Shown in pieces: positions 1-11,458 of a DNA stretch of 64,000 nt. Position 1 is the first letter of the stretch, and the number at the start of each line of letters is the position of its first letter. The position numbers and the translations under genes were made by a program. Below the pieces are notes generated by a model. It was not told where the DNA came from. It searched no databases and saw only the letters and a list, made by a program, of their open reading frames with translations. Origin of the DNA: Methanoculleus bourgensis MS2 (GTDB taxonomy: Archaea > Halobacteriota > Methanomicrobia > Methanomicrobiales > Methanoculleaceae); NCBI RefSeq assembly GCF_000304355.2, contig NC_018227.2, forward strand, positions 1,922,001 to 1,986,000, given 5' to 3'.

Positions 1-24
1 TACTGGGAGCGGCACACCCGGTGA
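1..24 (+). CDS. 3' end of a PRC-barrel paralogue (partial)
   Basis: The first eight codons read YWERHTR followed by TGA. The complete gene just downstream ends in YWEHPPER and TGA, with nearly the same DNA (tactgggagc). This suggests the window opens in the last codons of a tandem copy of the PRC-barrel gene. Only 24 bases are visible, so the call rests on that terminal similarity. Confidence 0.45.
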   Translation, partial: YWERHTR

Positions 25-55
25 GCCTGCAGGCACCGGAGAAGGGGTGATAACC

Positions 56-448
56 GTGAGAGGCGAGGCCGCCATGCAGGAGGAGCGGGCCGGGGTGCTC
101 TCCGCGAGTGCCATGATGCGCAATTCGGTGAAAAACCCGCAGGGGGAGGACCTTGGGAAGATCGAGGATCTGGCAATCGACCTGGACGCAGGGCGCATCG
201 CCTATGCGGTCATCTCCTTCGGCGGGTTCCTGGGGCTCGGGGAAAAGCACTTTGCCATCCCCTGGGAGGCCTTGAGGATCGATCCGCACGAACATGCGGT
301 TATCCTGGACATCCCAAAGGAGCGGCTCAAGAACGCGCCCGGGTTTGAACGGGGTGCCCGGCCGGCGACCACGGATCGGGAGTGGCTCCGGTCTGTGTAC
401 ACCTATTATGGCTACAGACCCTACTGGGAGCACCCCCCGGAGCGGTGA
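56..448 (+). CDS. PRC-barrel domain protein
   Basis: A small cytosolic protein with one PRC-barrel domain. The region with NPQGEDLGKIEDLAIDLDAG, then the AYAVISFGGFLGLG strand and a FAIPWEALRI strand, is the usual signature. These domains bind partner proteins or RNA (as in RimM and photosynthetic reaction centres), but the archaeal stand-alone forms have no agreed role. The GTG at 56 is preferred because GGTGAT lies 5 bases upstream; GTG 47 and ATG 74 are alternatives. The C-terminal tail (YTYYGYRPYWE) is aromatic-rich. The upstream fragment appears to be a tandem paralogue. Confidence 0.8.
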   Translation: MRGEAAMQEERAGVLSASAMMRNSVKNPQGEDLGKIEDLAIDLDAGRIAYAVISFGGFLGLGEKHFAIPWEALRIDPHEHAVILDIPKERLKNAPGFERGARPATTDREWLRSVYTYYGYRPYWEHPPER

Positions 449-652
449 AGCCCTCCTGAGGGGCGGGCGGCCAGGGGCTGAGCCCGGCTGCCGCCGTTTT
501 TTCCTGGTATCAGGAATTAGAGTCGCTCCCTGAGACGGTTCTTCGGCGGCCGATCGTTCGTTGAAGACCGTCAGGCCGGGGTAGTTCCTGCCCCTATCGG
601 AACGCCCGCCACAACCCCCAAAATAACCCGCATTTCAGCCTCAGTTCTACCC

Positions 653-663
653 TTTTATTTAAA
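653..663 (+). promoter_or_regulatory. TATA box upstream of uvrA
   Basis: TTTTATTTAAA is an AT-rich archaeal box A in GC-rich DNA, about 60 bases before the uvrA ATG. It predicts a start site near 688 and a short leader. Confidence 0.55.
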
Positions 664-721
664 CGTTTCGAGATCACACAATGGCTATGAACTAAGAAGG
701 CCAACAGATCTGCACGCTACA

Positions 722-3535
<2,814 letters not shown>

Positions 3536-3544
3536 TTTTCCCAC

Positions 3545-3683
3545 ATACTCCGGGCTGCTTCACGCGAAGCCGCGAAGTCCGTGGGATTACTACCCCCTGC
3601 ACCGCCCCTTCGCGCCCTTCGCGGCTTCGCGTGAGACCGGCGGCGCCCCCCCACCCGCAAATGAAGATGACTCGATGCACTAG
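3545..3683. repeat. Degenerate family A MITE-like element between uvrA and uvrC
   Basis: The spacer holds the CACGCGAAGCCGCGAAG arm (from 3562) and its inverse, CTTCGCGCCCTTCGCGGC with TTCGCGTGAG (to 3639). A decayed right end, CCCGCAAATGAAGATG...CACTAG, matches the CCCGCAACATAAGGTG...CACTAG end of intact family A copies. The terminal CTAG (3680-3683) lies 4 bases before the uvrC ATG. The left end is not recognisable. Confidence 0.7.
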
Positions 3684-3687
3684 AACC

Positions 3688-5238
3688 ATGATCGACCTGC
3701 AAAGCCTGCCTGCCGAGCCCGGGTGCTACCTCTTCTCTGACGATGAAGGGAGCATCATCTACGTCGGGAAGGCAAAGAACCTCAAGCGGCGTGTATCAAG
3801 TTACTTCTCCCGGCACGACCTCGACCCGAAGACAAGGATCCTCGTCGCCGCCATCGCCGCAGTCGACTTCATCGTCACCGACACCGAGGTCGAGGCGTTC
3901 ATCCTCGAGAACACCCTGATCAAGAAGCACCAGCCGAAGTACAACATCGACCTGAAGGACTCGAAGAGTTACGCCTACATCCACATCACCGACGAGCCCT
4001 ACCCCCGGATCCATGTCGCCCGGGGACCTGACGGGAACGGCCGCTACTACGGGCCGTTCGTCTCGGCGCGGGAGCGTGACGACCTCCTCCGCCTGCTGAA
4101 GAGGACGTTCGGGCTCCGGTCCTGCAGGCGGCTCCCCCGGCGCCCCTGCCTCAGGGCTCACATCGGTTCGTGCAGCGCCCCCTGCACGAGAGAGATCGGT
4201 GAGGACGACTACCAGGAGCTGGTCGGACGAGCCGAGGCTGTCCTGAAAGGGGACATCGCCGGGCTTATCAGGACGCTCCGGGAGGAGATGGCGGCGTGTG
4301 CAGAGCGGCAGGACTACGAACGGGCGCTGGAACTCCGCGACCAGGTCGCGGCGCTTGAGGGCTTACGTGAGCGGCAGCACGTCGACCGACAGAAGACCTA
4401 TAACGAGGATATTGTCAACTATATCGCAAGCGACGGGACCGTCTTCCTCATGCTCTTCAACGTCTACCGCGGAACGCTTGCCGGGAAGCGCGAGTATACC
4501 TTCGATGCGAAAGAGGGGTTCCTTGAAGAGTTCCTCACCCGCTACTACGCAGACCATGAACCCCCCGAGGAGGTGATCCTCCCTGAGGCGGTGGATGACG
4601 GGGTCGCAGGCTACCTCTCCCACCTCAGGGGCGGCAAGGTCAGGATGGTCGTGCCGCAGCGGGGCGAGAAGAAGAAACTGCTCGACCTGGTGCGGAAGAA
4701 CGTCGAGATCGGGTTCTTCGGCGACCGGATCAAGGTGGAGGAACTGAAACGCCGCCTGCACCTCCCCGACCTCCCGGTCGTGATCGAGTGCTTCGATATC
4801 TCCCACCTCTCCGGCACGGCGATGGTGGGCTCGATGGTCCGGTTCAGGTGGGGACGACCTGATAAGCGGAACTACCGGCGCTTTAAGATACGCACGGTCG
4901 AGGGCATCGACGACTTCGCCGCCATCGCCGAAGTGGTCGGGCGGCGCTACTCGCGGCTGCAGAGGGAGGGGGGCGACCTCCCTGACCTGATCATCGTCGA
5001 CGGCGGAAAGGGGCAGCTTGCAGCGGCCGGTGCGGTGCTCAGGGAACTCGGGATCAGGGTTCCGATCGTGGCTATCGCAGAACGCGAGGAGGAGGTCTTC
5101 GTGCCCGGATTCACCCATCCACTGCCGCTTGACCGGCACGAGAAGGCGTCGCTCTTCATCCAGGAGATACGCGACGAGGCGCACCGGTTTGCGATAACCT
5201 ACCACAGAACCCTTCGGAAGAAGACGGTGACACCATGA
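3688..5238 (+). CDS. uvrC: Excinuclease ABC subunit C (UvrC), short form without C-terminal HhH
   Basis: This is the dual-incision nuclease of UvrABC. From the ATG at 3688 it is 516 aa, with an N-terminal GIY-YIG domain (GCYLF...IIYVGKAKNLKRRV, about residues 11-35). A UVR motif (REEM...CAERQDYERALELRDQ) lies near residues 195-222. The RNase H-like nuclease domain contains ECFDISHLSGT, IIVDGGKGQL and RDEAHRFAITYHR. The chain stops at RTLRKKTVTP, where E. coli UvrC continues into a tandem helix-hairpin-helix domain. The upstream in-frame codons from 3631 lie in repeat DNA and are not used here. The stop overlaps the uvrB start (ATGA). Confidence 0.95.
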   Translation: MIDLQSLPAEPGCYLFSDDEGSIIYVGKAKNLKRRVSSYFSRHDLDPKTRILVAAIAAVDFIVTDTEVEAFILENTLIKKHQPKYNIDLKDSKSYAYIHITDEPYPRIHVARGPDGNGRYYGPFVSARERDDLLRLLKRTFGLRSCRRLPRRPCLRAHIGSCSAPCTREIGEDDYQELVGRAEAVLKGDIAGLIRTLREEMAACAERQDYERALELRDQVAALEGLRERQHVDRQKTYNEDIVNYIASDGTVFLMLFNVYRGTLAGKREYTFDAKEGFLEEFLTRYYADHEPPEEVILPEAVDDGVAGYLSHLRGGKVRMVVPQRGEKKKLLDLVRKNVEIGFFGDRIKVEELKRRLHLPDLPVVIECFDISHLSGTAMVGSMVRFRWGRPDKRNYRRFKIRTVEGIDDFAAIAEVVGRRYSRLQREGGDLPDLIIVDGGKGQLAAAGAVLRELGIRVPIVAIAEREEEVFVPGFTHPLPLDRHEKASLFIQEIRDEAHRFAITYHRTLRKKTVTP

Positions 5239-7163
5239 CGGCATTTTACCTTACAGCGGATTTTGCGCCCCGGGGATCGCAGCCCGACGCTATCCGGGAC
5301 CTCACGGAGGGGATCGCCGCCGGCGAGCGGTTCCAGACCCTGCTCGGGGTCACCGGGTCGGGGAAGACCTTCACGATAGCGAATGTCGTTGACACCGTCC
5401 AGAGACCAACACTCGTCATCGCCCACAACAAGACGCTTGCGGCCCAGCTCTACAACGAGTTTCAGTCGTTCTTCCCGGAGAACCGGGTGGAGTACTTCGT
5501 CTCCTACTACGATTACTACCAGCCCGAATCCTACATCCCGAAGCGCGACCTCTACATCGAGAAGGACGCCCAGATCAACCCGAAGATCGAGCAGATGCGC
5601 CTTGCGGCCACCGCATCGGTCCTCTCGCGCCCCGATACGATCGTCGTCGCCTCGGTCTCCTGCATCTACGGCCTCGGGAACCCTGCGAACTTCCGTGGGA
5701 TGGGGTTTGAGGTGAAGGTCCGGGACCGGATGCGGCGTGACGATATCATCAGGCGGCTCATTGATATCCAGTTCGAGCGCAATGATATCGAGCTCGCGCC
5801 GGGCCGGTTCAGGGTGAAGGGCGACACCATCGATATCGTCCCCGGCTACTTCAACAACGTCATCAGGATCGAACTCTTCGGGGACGAGGTTGACCGGATC
5901 AGCGAGATCGACCGGGTCTCAGGGCAGCGGCTTGAGACGATGGACTACTTCTTCGTCTACCCGGCCCGCCATTTTGTCATCCCGGAGGAGGAGAAGGAGC
6001 GGGCGATAGCGTCCATCGAGAAGGAACTCGAGGAGTGGCTCCCGAACCTCGGTATGCTCGAGGCGCACCGCCTGCGCCAGCGGACCCTCTACGACATCGA
6101 GATGATCCGGGAGACCGGGACCTGCAAGGGGATCGAGAACTACTCCCGCCACTTCGACGGGAGGAGGGCCGGGGAGCAGCCCTACTGCCTGCTTGACTAC
6201 TTCCCTGAGGACTTCCTGATGGTGATTGACGAGAGCCACCAGACGATCCCGCAGGTCCACGGGATGTACCGCGGCGACTACTCGCGGAAGAGGTCGCTCG
6301 TGGACTACGGGTTCCGGCTGCCGTCGGCGTTCGATAACCGGCCGTTGAAGTTCGACGAGTTCTCGCGCTACATGAGGAACGTCATCTTCGTCTCGGCGAC
6401 ACCGGGGGACTACGAACTCAAGCGCTCAAGCGTGACCGAGCAGATCATCCGGCCGACCGGGCTTGTGGATCCGGCGGTTGAGGTCCGGCCGATCGAGGGG
6501 CAGATCCCTGATGTCATCAACGAGATCCGGGCCACGATCGACCGCGGCGACCGGGTGCTCCTGACGACGCTCACAAAGCGGCTCGCCGAAGAACTCTCCG
6601 GCTACCTGGCTGACCAGGGGATCAAGACCCGCTACCTCCACTCCGAGATCAACACCATCGAGCGGACCGAGATCATCAGGCAACTCCGCCTCGGGAAGTA
6701 CGATGTGCTTGTGGGGATCAACCTCCTGCGGGAGGGGCTTGATATCCCGGAGGTCGGGTTCGTCGGTATCCTTGATGCCGATAAGGAAGGGTTCCTCCGC
6801 GACGCCCGGAGCCTGGTCCAGATCATCGGGCGGGCCGCCCGGAACGTGAACGCGAAGGTCGTGCTCTACGCCGACACCATGACCGACTCCATCAAGAGGG
6901 CGCTTGCCGAGACCGAGCGGCGGCGCACGATGCAGCTCGCCTACAACGCCAGGCACGGCATCACGCCGCAGACGATTCAGAAGCCGATCCGGGAGAAGGA
7001 GGTCGAGATCACCGACGTCAAACATGTCCCGAAGCAGGAGATCCCGAACCTGATCATCGAACTCGAGGCCGAGATGAGGGAGGCGGCGGAACGCCTGGAG
7101 TTCGAGCGGGCGATCGCGCTCCGCGACACGATCAGGAAACTGCAGGAGAGGGCGCCGCAGTAA
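5235..7163 (+). CDS. uvrB: Excinuclease ABC subunit B (UvrB)
   Basis: This is the helicase-like subunit that verifies damage and recruits UvrC. It is 642 aa, close to bacterial length. Features are Walker A GVTGSGKTF near residue 38, the beta-hairpin region with YYDYYQPESYIP, DESHQTIPQ as the DExH-type motif II, the ATPGDYE segment, and the C-terminal helicase core with QIIGRAARN. A C-terminal UVR motif (AERLEFERAIALRDTI) contacts UvrC. The 4-bp ATGA overlap with uvrC indicates translational coupling. The gene order A-C-B with a MITE remnant between A and C suggests one original operon. Confidence 0.98.
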   Translation: MTAFYLTADFAPRGSQPDAIRDLTEGIAAGERFQTLLGVTGSGKTFTIANVVDTVQRPTLVIAHNKTLAAQLYNEFQSFFPENRVEYFVSYYDYYQPESYIPKRDLYIEKDAQINPKIEQMRLAATASVLSRPDTIVVASVSCIYGLGNPANFRGMGFEVKVRDRMRRDDIIRRLIDIQFERNDIELAPGRFRVKGDTIDIVPGYFNNVIRIELFGDEVDRISEIDRVSGQRLETMDYFFVYPARHFVIPEEEKERAIASIEKELEEWLPNLGMLEAHRLRQRTLYDIEMIRETGTCKGIENYSRHFDGRRAGEQPYCLLDYFPEDFLMVIDESHQTIPQVHGMYRGDYSRKRSLVDYGFRLPSAFDNRPLKFDEFSRYMRNVIFVSATPGDYELKRSSVTEQIIRPTGLVDPAVEVRPIEGQIPDVINEIRATIDRGDRVLLTTLTKRLAEELSGYLADQGIKTRYLHSEINTIERTEIIRQLRLGKYDVLVGINLLREGLDIPEVGFVGILDADKEGFLRDARSLVQIIGRAARNVNAKVVLYADTMTDSIKRALAETERRRTMQLAYNARHGITPQTIQKPIREKEVEITDVKHVPKQEIPNLIIELEAEMREAAERLEFERAIALRDTIRKLQERAPQ

Positions 7164-7199
7164 GACTATGGGTTATTGGCGATCACGCCTCCCCTCGTC

Positions 7200-7442
7200 C
7201 AGGTCTGCCATACACAGGTGCTCCACGCGAAGCCTTGACGGGGCGTTGCAGGTGCCCGGACAGATCTTCGCGTGCTTCGCGGCTTCGCGTGAACTTTCAG
7301 CGCAGGGGGTGAGCGGGCCTCACGCGAAGACGCGAAGGACGCGAAGGGGCGTTGCCTACATCGATTATCAAAATTCGCGCTCTCCCGCGTGCTTCGCATG
7401 AAGCAACAATCGCGTGGAATATGGGATGCAATGTTCCACTAC
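7200..7442. repeat. Composite CACGCGAAG repeat, reverse family A end at the pelA stop
   Basis: Inverted arms CCACGCGAAG (7219) and TTCGCGGCTTCGCGTG (about 7278-7294) are followed by TCACGCGAAGACGCGAAGG (from 7321). The right part, read on the minus strand, begins GTAGTGGAACATTGCAT and continues into CCACGCGATTGTTGC, matching left ends of family A. The terminal GTAG overlaps the stop codon of pelA. I see no gene between 7164 and 7438. Confidence 0.7.
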
Positions 7443-8473
7443 ATCGGCGACCCGATCGTATACCGCAGGAGCGCCGCAGCGCCGCCGAGGGCTTCCAGGC
7501 GCTCCCCGGGTTCGAACTCGGTGCTCATCACCACGACCGATGCGCCGACGTACTCGGCCTGCTCAATGAGACCGGTAACCTCCTCATTCCGGAGCAGGAC
7601 ATCTGAGACCAGCACCGTCTCCGCCGCGCCATACGCGATCGCCCTTCGCACCTCGTCGATCCCGTAGGCAACGGCGCCCTCAGTGGCGATCCTGAGCAGG
7701 ACTTCGTCCATCAGCCTGACCTCCCTTGCGAGGTGGAGGTCGCCGAGCAATCGGTCGAGGATCCCCTGCCCGATGACCTCCTGCACGGCCCCCCGCCCGA
7801 TACGCCGCGTCTCGACGACGAGCATCCGTTCCGCGAGGTCGGGCGCGTCTCTCCTCACGTAATCCGCAAACTCCTCCTTCACGAATCCCGGACCCGCCAC
7901 GACCAGGGGCCCGGTGATCATCGTGAGCACCTCAAGCGTCTTCTCGAAGAGCACCGACCGGGTGCCGGTATCCGCACCCTTGCTGCTCCCGGCCGTGATG
8001 GTGGTCACCCACTCAGGGCCGAACTGGCGCAGACGGTAGACCTGCGCCTCCCCTTCTTCAACGCTCACGACATGGACCACCCCGTATGCGGAGGCATCGA
8101 CGGCCCGTTTCAGCCGTTCGCAATCGAAAGACCGCCACCGCTTGATGACCGATATCTCGAATCCCGGTTCGACGTTGAGGGTGTGGTGCGAGCTGACGTC
8201 CACGCCGCTCTCGATGACCCCGGCGATGCGGAGGCGGTTCGTGTGCTGGTGGAACTCTACCTTCTCGACCCTGATACCGAGCCTGACCGGCCGCTTCTCC
8301 GCCTTCTCAGGCCGGATCTTATCGGTTGCCGCCTCCACGCTCCGGAATGTCGTCGCAAAGACGAGATCGCCCGGCCCGACCAGGTGGGAGAGGTGCCAGA
8401 GATCGTCGAGCGTCTCGGGAAAGAGCCGTATTTCGCCGAACTGTCTCTTTATCTCCCTGACTTCAGCCTTCAT
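7439..8473 (-). CDS. pelA: aPelota (Dom34), ribosome rescue factor
   Basis: An eRF1-like protein that enters the empty A site of stalled archaeal ribosomes and, with ABCE1, splits them. It is 344 aa from the ATG at 8473, normal for the family. The N-terminal Sm-like domain shows PETLDDLWHLSHLVGPGDLVFATTFRS (shortened: LDDLWHLSHLVGPGD), and no GGQ motif is present, as expected for Pelota. The central and C-terminal domains (VVAGPGFVKEEFADYV, VLVSDVLLRNEEV) also match. It overlaps rqcH by 4 bp, so the two are co-translated. The TAG stop lies inside a repeat end. The ABCE1 partner is encoded nearby at 11459. Confidence 0.96.
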   Translation of the reverse strand: MKAEVREIKRQFGEIRLFPETLDDLWHLSHLVGPGDLVFATTFRSVEAATDKIRPEKAEKRPVRLGIRVEKVEFHQHTNRLRIAGVIESGVDVSSHHTLNVEPGFEISVIKRWRSFDCERLKRAVDASAYGVVHVVSVEEGEAQVYRLRQFGPEWVTTITAGSSKGADTGTRSVLFEKTLEVLTMITGPLVVAGPGFVKEEFADYVRRDAPDLAERMLVVETRRIGRGAVQEVIGQGILDRLLGDLHLAREVRLMDEVLLRIATEGAVAYGIDEVRRAIAYGAAETVLVSDVLLRNEEVTGLIEQAEYVGASVVVMSTEFEPGERLEALGGAAALLRYTIGSPM

Positions 8474-10368
8474 GGTTCCACGATATCGGAGCCCCCGGGC
8501 GGGACGAACGCAGCGACCGCCTCGGTGTTCAGGGCGCCCTTGAGCCCTTTCCACTCGTCCTCCGGGAGTTTCTCCCTGAGTGCCCGGATCACCTTCTTTG
8601 CTATATCGTTTGGCTCATACTGCCCGGGCTGGAGTGTTACCCATACCTTCGCACGCCCGGTGACGGCCCCGGGCGGGCCGCCGATGACGGCGACCTCGGG
8701 CGCCACCTGGAGGCCGATCGCCACCCCTACGGGCACGTTCCTGAAGTACTGCCGCTCTCCCCTGACGATGAAGGCACCCCGCGCCACGTATTCACCCGAC
8801 TCGGCCGTCTTGCTCACCTGGTCCGGGCGGGCGGCGTAGACGTCGGCCGAGAAATGCCCGGCCTTCCAGGCGTTGGAGTAGGACGCGGCGAACTGTGCGG
8901 CCTCGTCCAGGTGTTCGGTGGCGCCCTTCACGATGACGACGCTTCCCCCATGGACGTCGGCGTGGATGAAGAGGTCCCCGCCTTCCATGTACTTCTTGAC
9001 AAGTTCCTCGTTCTGGGAGGCATCCCGGCCGCCGATGACGAGAACGCCGTCTGAGGTGGAGAACCACCGGAACCGGTGATACCACCGCTTCTTCTGGAAG
9101 ACCAGGTGCTGCTTCCGCCGGGGCTTTACGGTGATCGCCCGCTCCATGGCAGCAAGGGCGCCCGCCTTCTTCTTCTTGAACTTCTTTATCTGGTCGTAGT
9201 ATCGGCCGATGTTCTGCTCGATCGTCTCGTGGACATAGACCTTCACCCGCTCTCCCGCGAGATCGAGTTCCACCGCCGCTTCCGCCGGGTGGACCGCACG
9301 GATCATCTTCGCGGCCGCGTTATCGCTGTTTGATTTGAGGATCTGCTCGATCTCCTGCCACGACCGGTCTCTGCTCGCCGCATCAAGCGTCGTTATGACC
9401 CCGGTGACGGCCGTGTAGTTCTCGTAGAGCACCTCCACGACCCGCTCGTAGCGCCGGATCTTCTTCTCAAAACCCTTTATCGCCTCCGCCTGGCGCTGGC
9501 GGATCACCTCTTCCCGGGAGAGACGGGGTTTTTCGGCTGCGGCTTCCTCCTTCTCGCCCGCTACCTTCGGGTAGAACGCGTCCAGAGCCTCGCTGAAGGT
9601 CTCAAACCGCTCACGGACCTCTTCGCCGGCCAGCACCACCGGCCAGCATCCCGACTGCGTGATCACCGGGTCCCGGCGCCTCCCGACGTCGGCCATCAGG
9701 CAGTCAAAGGCGTCCCTGACCGCCTCTGCGTCCACCTCTGCGGCTGCGGCGCTCTTCTCGACGCCTGCTGCGAGGCAGACTTCTTCAGCATACGCGCCGC
9801 CGAGCATGCACCCGACGGCTAACGTCCTGACAATATCGCGGTCAGACCCTGCAAGCATCTCCCGGAACTCTTCGGGCGAGAGCGTCGAGCAGTCGGTCCC
9901 TTCGAAGGCGTAGACCACGCCCGGGACCACATCCCGGTTCTTGAACCGGTGGTGCCAGAGGGGCTTGATGATCGTGTACTCTTCGTCACAGAGGATTGCG
10001 TTCCCCTCGTCGAAGAGTTCGAAGATGAGGTGGTAGGTCGTATCTCTCTTCCCGATATCGATGCTCATGGTGCGCTCGATCCCGAGCTGGCGGATGTCGA
10101 GCACTTTTCCGCCCTCAAGGTGCTTGCGGAGCAGCATCGCAAAACTTGGCGGGTTCTTCGGGGGTTTTGGGAACTCTGCGGTGAAGTGGATGCGCCGCCC
10201 GGTCTCCACGAGCAGCAGGTATTTTGCCCGGTCTTCCCCGTTTAACCTGATACCGAGGGTCTTTGCATCGAACTGGTAGATCTTGCCGACCCAGAGCGGG
10301 AGACGATCGGCCGCCTCCGCTACCAGCGCCCGTAGATCGACCCCGCTCATTCCCTGTAGTGTTGCCAT
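8470..10368 (-). CDS. rqcH: RqcH/NEMF-type NFACT protein (ribosome-associated quality control)
   Basis: NFACT proteins bind 50S subunits still carrying peptidyl-tRNA and, in eukaryotes and Bacteria, direct C-terminal tailing of the stalled chain. This copy is 632 aa from ATG 10368. It has NFACT-N at residues 1-110, a helical/coiled-coil middle (EEVIRQRQAEAIKGFEKKI), and NFACT-R near 440-560 with RWFSTSDGVLVIGGRDASQN and HADVHGGSVV. At the site of the conserved Asp-Arg pair of NFACT-N it reads E98-R99. The ATGA overlap with pelA couples the two rescue factors. The longer upstream reading frame lacks support, and a TATA box sits just upstream of 10368. Confidence 0.93.
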   Translation of the reverse strand: MATLQGMSGVDLRALVAEAADRLPLWVGKIYQFDAKTLGIRLNGEDRAKYLLLVETGRRIHFTAEFPKPPKNPPSFAMLLRKHLEGGKVLDIRQLGIERTMSIDIGKRDTTYHLIFELFDEGNAILCDEEYTIIKPLWHHRFKNRDVVPGVVYAFEGTDCSTLSPEEFREMLAGSDRDIVRTLAVGCMLGGAYAEEVCLAAGVEKSAAAAEVDAEAVRDAFDCLMADVGRRRDPVITQSGCWPVVLAGEEVRERFETFSEALDAFYPKVAGEKEEAAAEKPRLSREEVIRQRQAEAIKGFEKKIRRYERVVEVLYENYTAVTGVITTLDAASRDRSWQEIEQILKSNSDNAAAKMIRAVHPAEAAVELDLAGERVKVYVHETIEQNIGRYYDQIKKFKKKKAGALAAMERAITVKPRRKQHLVFQKKRWYHRFRWFSTSDGVLVIGGRDASQNEELVKKYMEGGDLFIHADVHGGSVVIVKGATEHLDEAAQFAASYSNAWKAGHFSADVYAARPDQVSKTAESGEYVARGAFIVRGERQYFRNVPVGVAIGLQVAPEVAVIGGPPGAVTGRAKVWVTLQPGQYEPNDIAKKVIRALREKLPEDEWKGLKGALNTEAVAAFVPPGGSDIVEP

Positions 10369-10395
10369 TGATTCCAGAATACATTCGGTCCGGTA

Positions 10396-10406
10396 CCTAA
10401 ATAAGG
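10396..10406 (-). promoter_or_regulatory. TATA box of rqcH-pelA
   Basis: On the minus strand this reads CCTTATTTAGG, about 30 bases before the rqcH ATG, implying a very short leader. Confidence 0.5.
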
Positions 10407-10544
10407 GTACTACCGGCGGCAGGAACCCCGGGTTTGCCGGATCCGGCATCTCTTCTCCCCCGGAGAGGTGGCGCCCGGTGGGGGAGTCTGTGCCCGGGGT
10501 GTGAAGAGAACCGCAAAGCCTCCTGCTGCTTTTGGGCAGGTACT

Positions 10545-10921
10545 ATCCACGCACCCCGCCCGCAGCCTTCGCGGCAACGTGGGAGTTTTCAGCACAGAGG
10601 GTGTTCGAGCCTCTCGCGTTGGCCGTGGAGGGGCGTTACAGGTACCCAAGACAAGTCTTCGCGTCCTTCGCGCACTTCTGCGTGAGTTTTCAGTACGGGG
10701 GCAGTAGAGCCTCACGCGAAGAGCGCGAAGACGCGAAGGGGCGTTACAGGTACCCGGACAGATCTTCGCGCTCTTCGCGTGAGATACTGTACAAGGGTAA
10801 CAAACAAGGCCTCACGCGAAGCCGTGAAGTAACGTTGCCAGCATGTCCCGCTTCGTCTTCGCGTCCTCCCGCGTGAGACCGGCGATCTACACCAGGACCA
10901 GCACGATAAGGTAACATGCTC
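10545..10921. repeat. Composite CACGCGAAG hairpin repeats between rqcH and the EMC6-like gene
   Basis: Several arms occur in a row. CTTCGCGTCCTTCGCG lies near 10656, CACGCGAAGAGCGCGAAGAC near 10713, and CTTCGCGCTCTTCGCGTGAG near 10763-10784. CACGCGAAGCCGTGAAG is near 10813, and TTCGCGTCCTCCCGCGTGAG near 10857-10876. A family A right end (GATAAGGTAACATGCTCCACTA) closes the block at about 10921. The repeated phrase GGGGCGTTACAGGTACCC occurs at about 10632 and 10739, so units have duplicated in tandem. I see no gene in 10369-11086. Confidence 0.7.
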
Positions 10922-11086
10922 CACTACAGGATCTCTCCGGTTTGTGCCCGGGGCCCGGAGGTACTTATCTTTATAACCGGAGAACACCCTAATACTATAA
11001 GAATTCCGTCAATCCGGGAAGTCGCCTGCAGCCGCCGGAAGAGGCATGCAACCGTTTCCTTCCAGGAATAGCGTAATACTGGTGTC

Positions 11087-11452
11087 ATGATGAGCGATAA
11101 TGCGGTAGCAGCAGAGGCTGAAACGACACGGCCGCGGACACGCGCCGAGAAACAGGTCGAGCACAGAAGTAGGATAAAACGGACGCTTGTAGCCTGTTTC
11201 ATGGGTATCCTGACAGGGGCACTCTCATTCTACCTCTCCGGCACACCGGACCCGGTCACCGGGCTCCAGGCCAACAATATCATCGGCCTGCTCCTTCTCG
11301 CGGCAGGCGTGGTCTTCCAGAAGCATGTCTTCATGCTTCTTAAGGTCGACTACCTGGATTTGACCGGCAAGGACTGGTTCTACCAGAGTTTCATGACGTT
11401 CGCGCTCTGGTTCATGACCTGGACACTCCTTTTAACCACTGCTGTTCTGTGA
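11087..11452 (+). CDS. EMC6-like small membrane protein
   Basis: A 121-aa protein with a charged N-terminal tail and three predicted membrane helices at about residues 34-51, 64-84 and 102-120. Size, topology and position next to the RLI gene fit the archaeal EMC6-like family. EMC6 is a subunit of the eukaryotic ER membrane insertase. No catalytic motif is expected. The gene ends 6 bp before rli, so the two probably form one transcript, placing a candidate membrane-insertion factor beside a ribosome-recycling ATPase. Two adjacent ATGs (11087 and 11090) are possible starts. The family call is from general resemblance and context. Confidence 0.7.
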   Translation: MMSDNAVAAEAETTRPRTRAEKQVEHRSRIKRTLVACFMGILTGALSFYLSGTPDPVTGLQANNIIGLLLLAAGVVFQKHVFMLLKVDYLDLTGKDWFYQSFMTFALWFMTWTLLLTTAVL

Positions 11453-11458
11453 TCACCC

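Noticed and set aside
3631-3687. N-terminal extension of uvrC (19 codons)
   Set aside because: These codons lie in the family A remnant, and the GIY-YIG domain begins normally just after ATG 3688.
7733-8839. Long plus-strand frame opposite pelA and rqcH (368 codons)
   Set aside because: It lies antisense to two well-supported genes. Long antisense frames are common in GC-rich DNA, and the composition is not protein-like.
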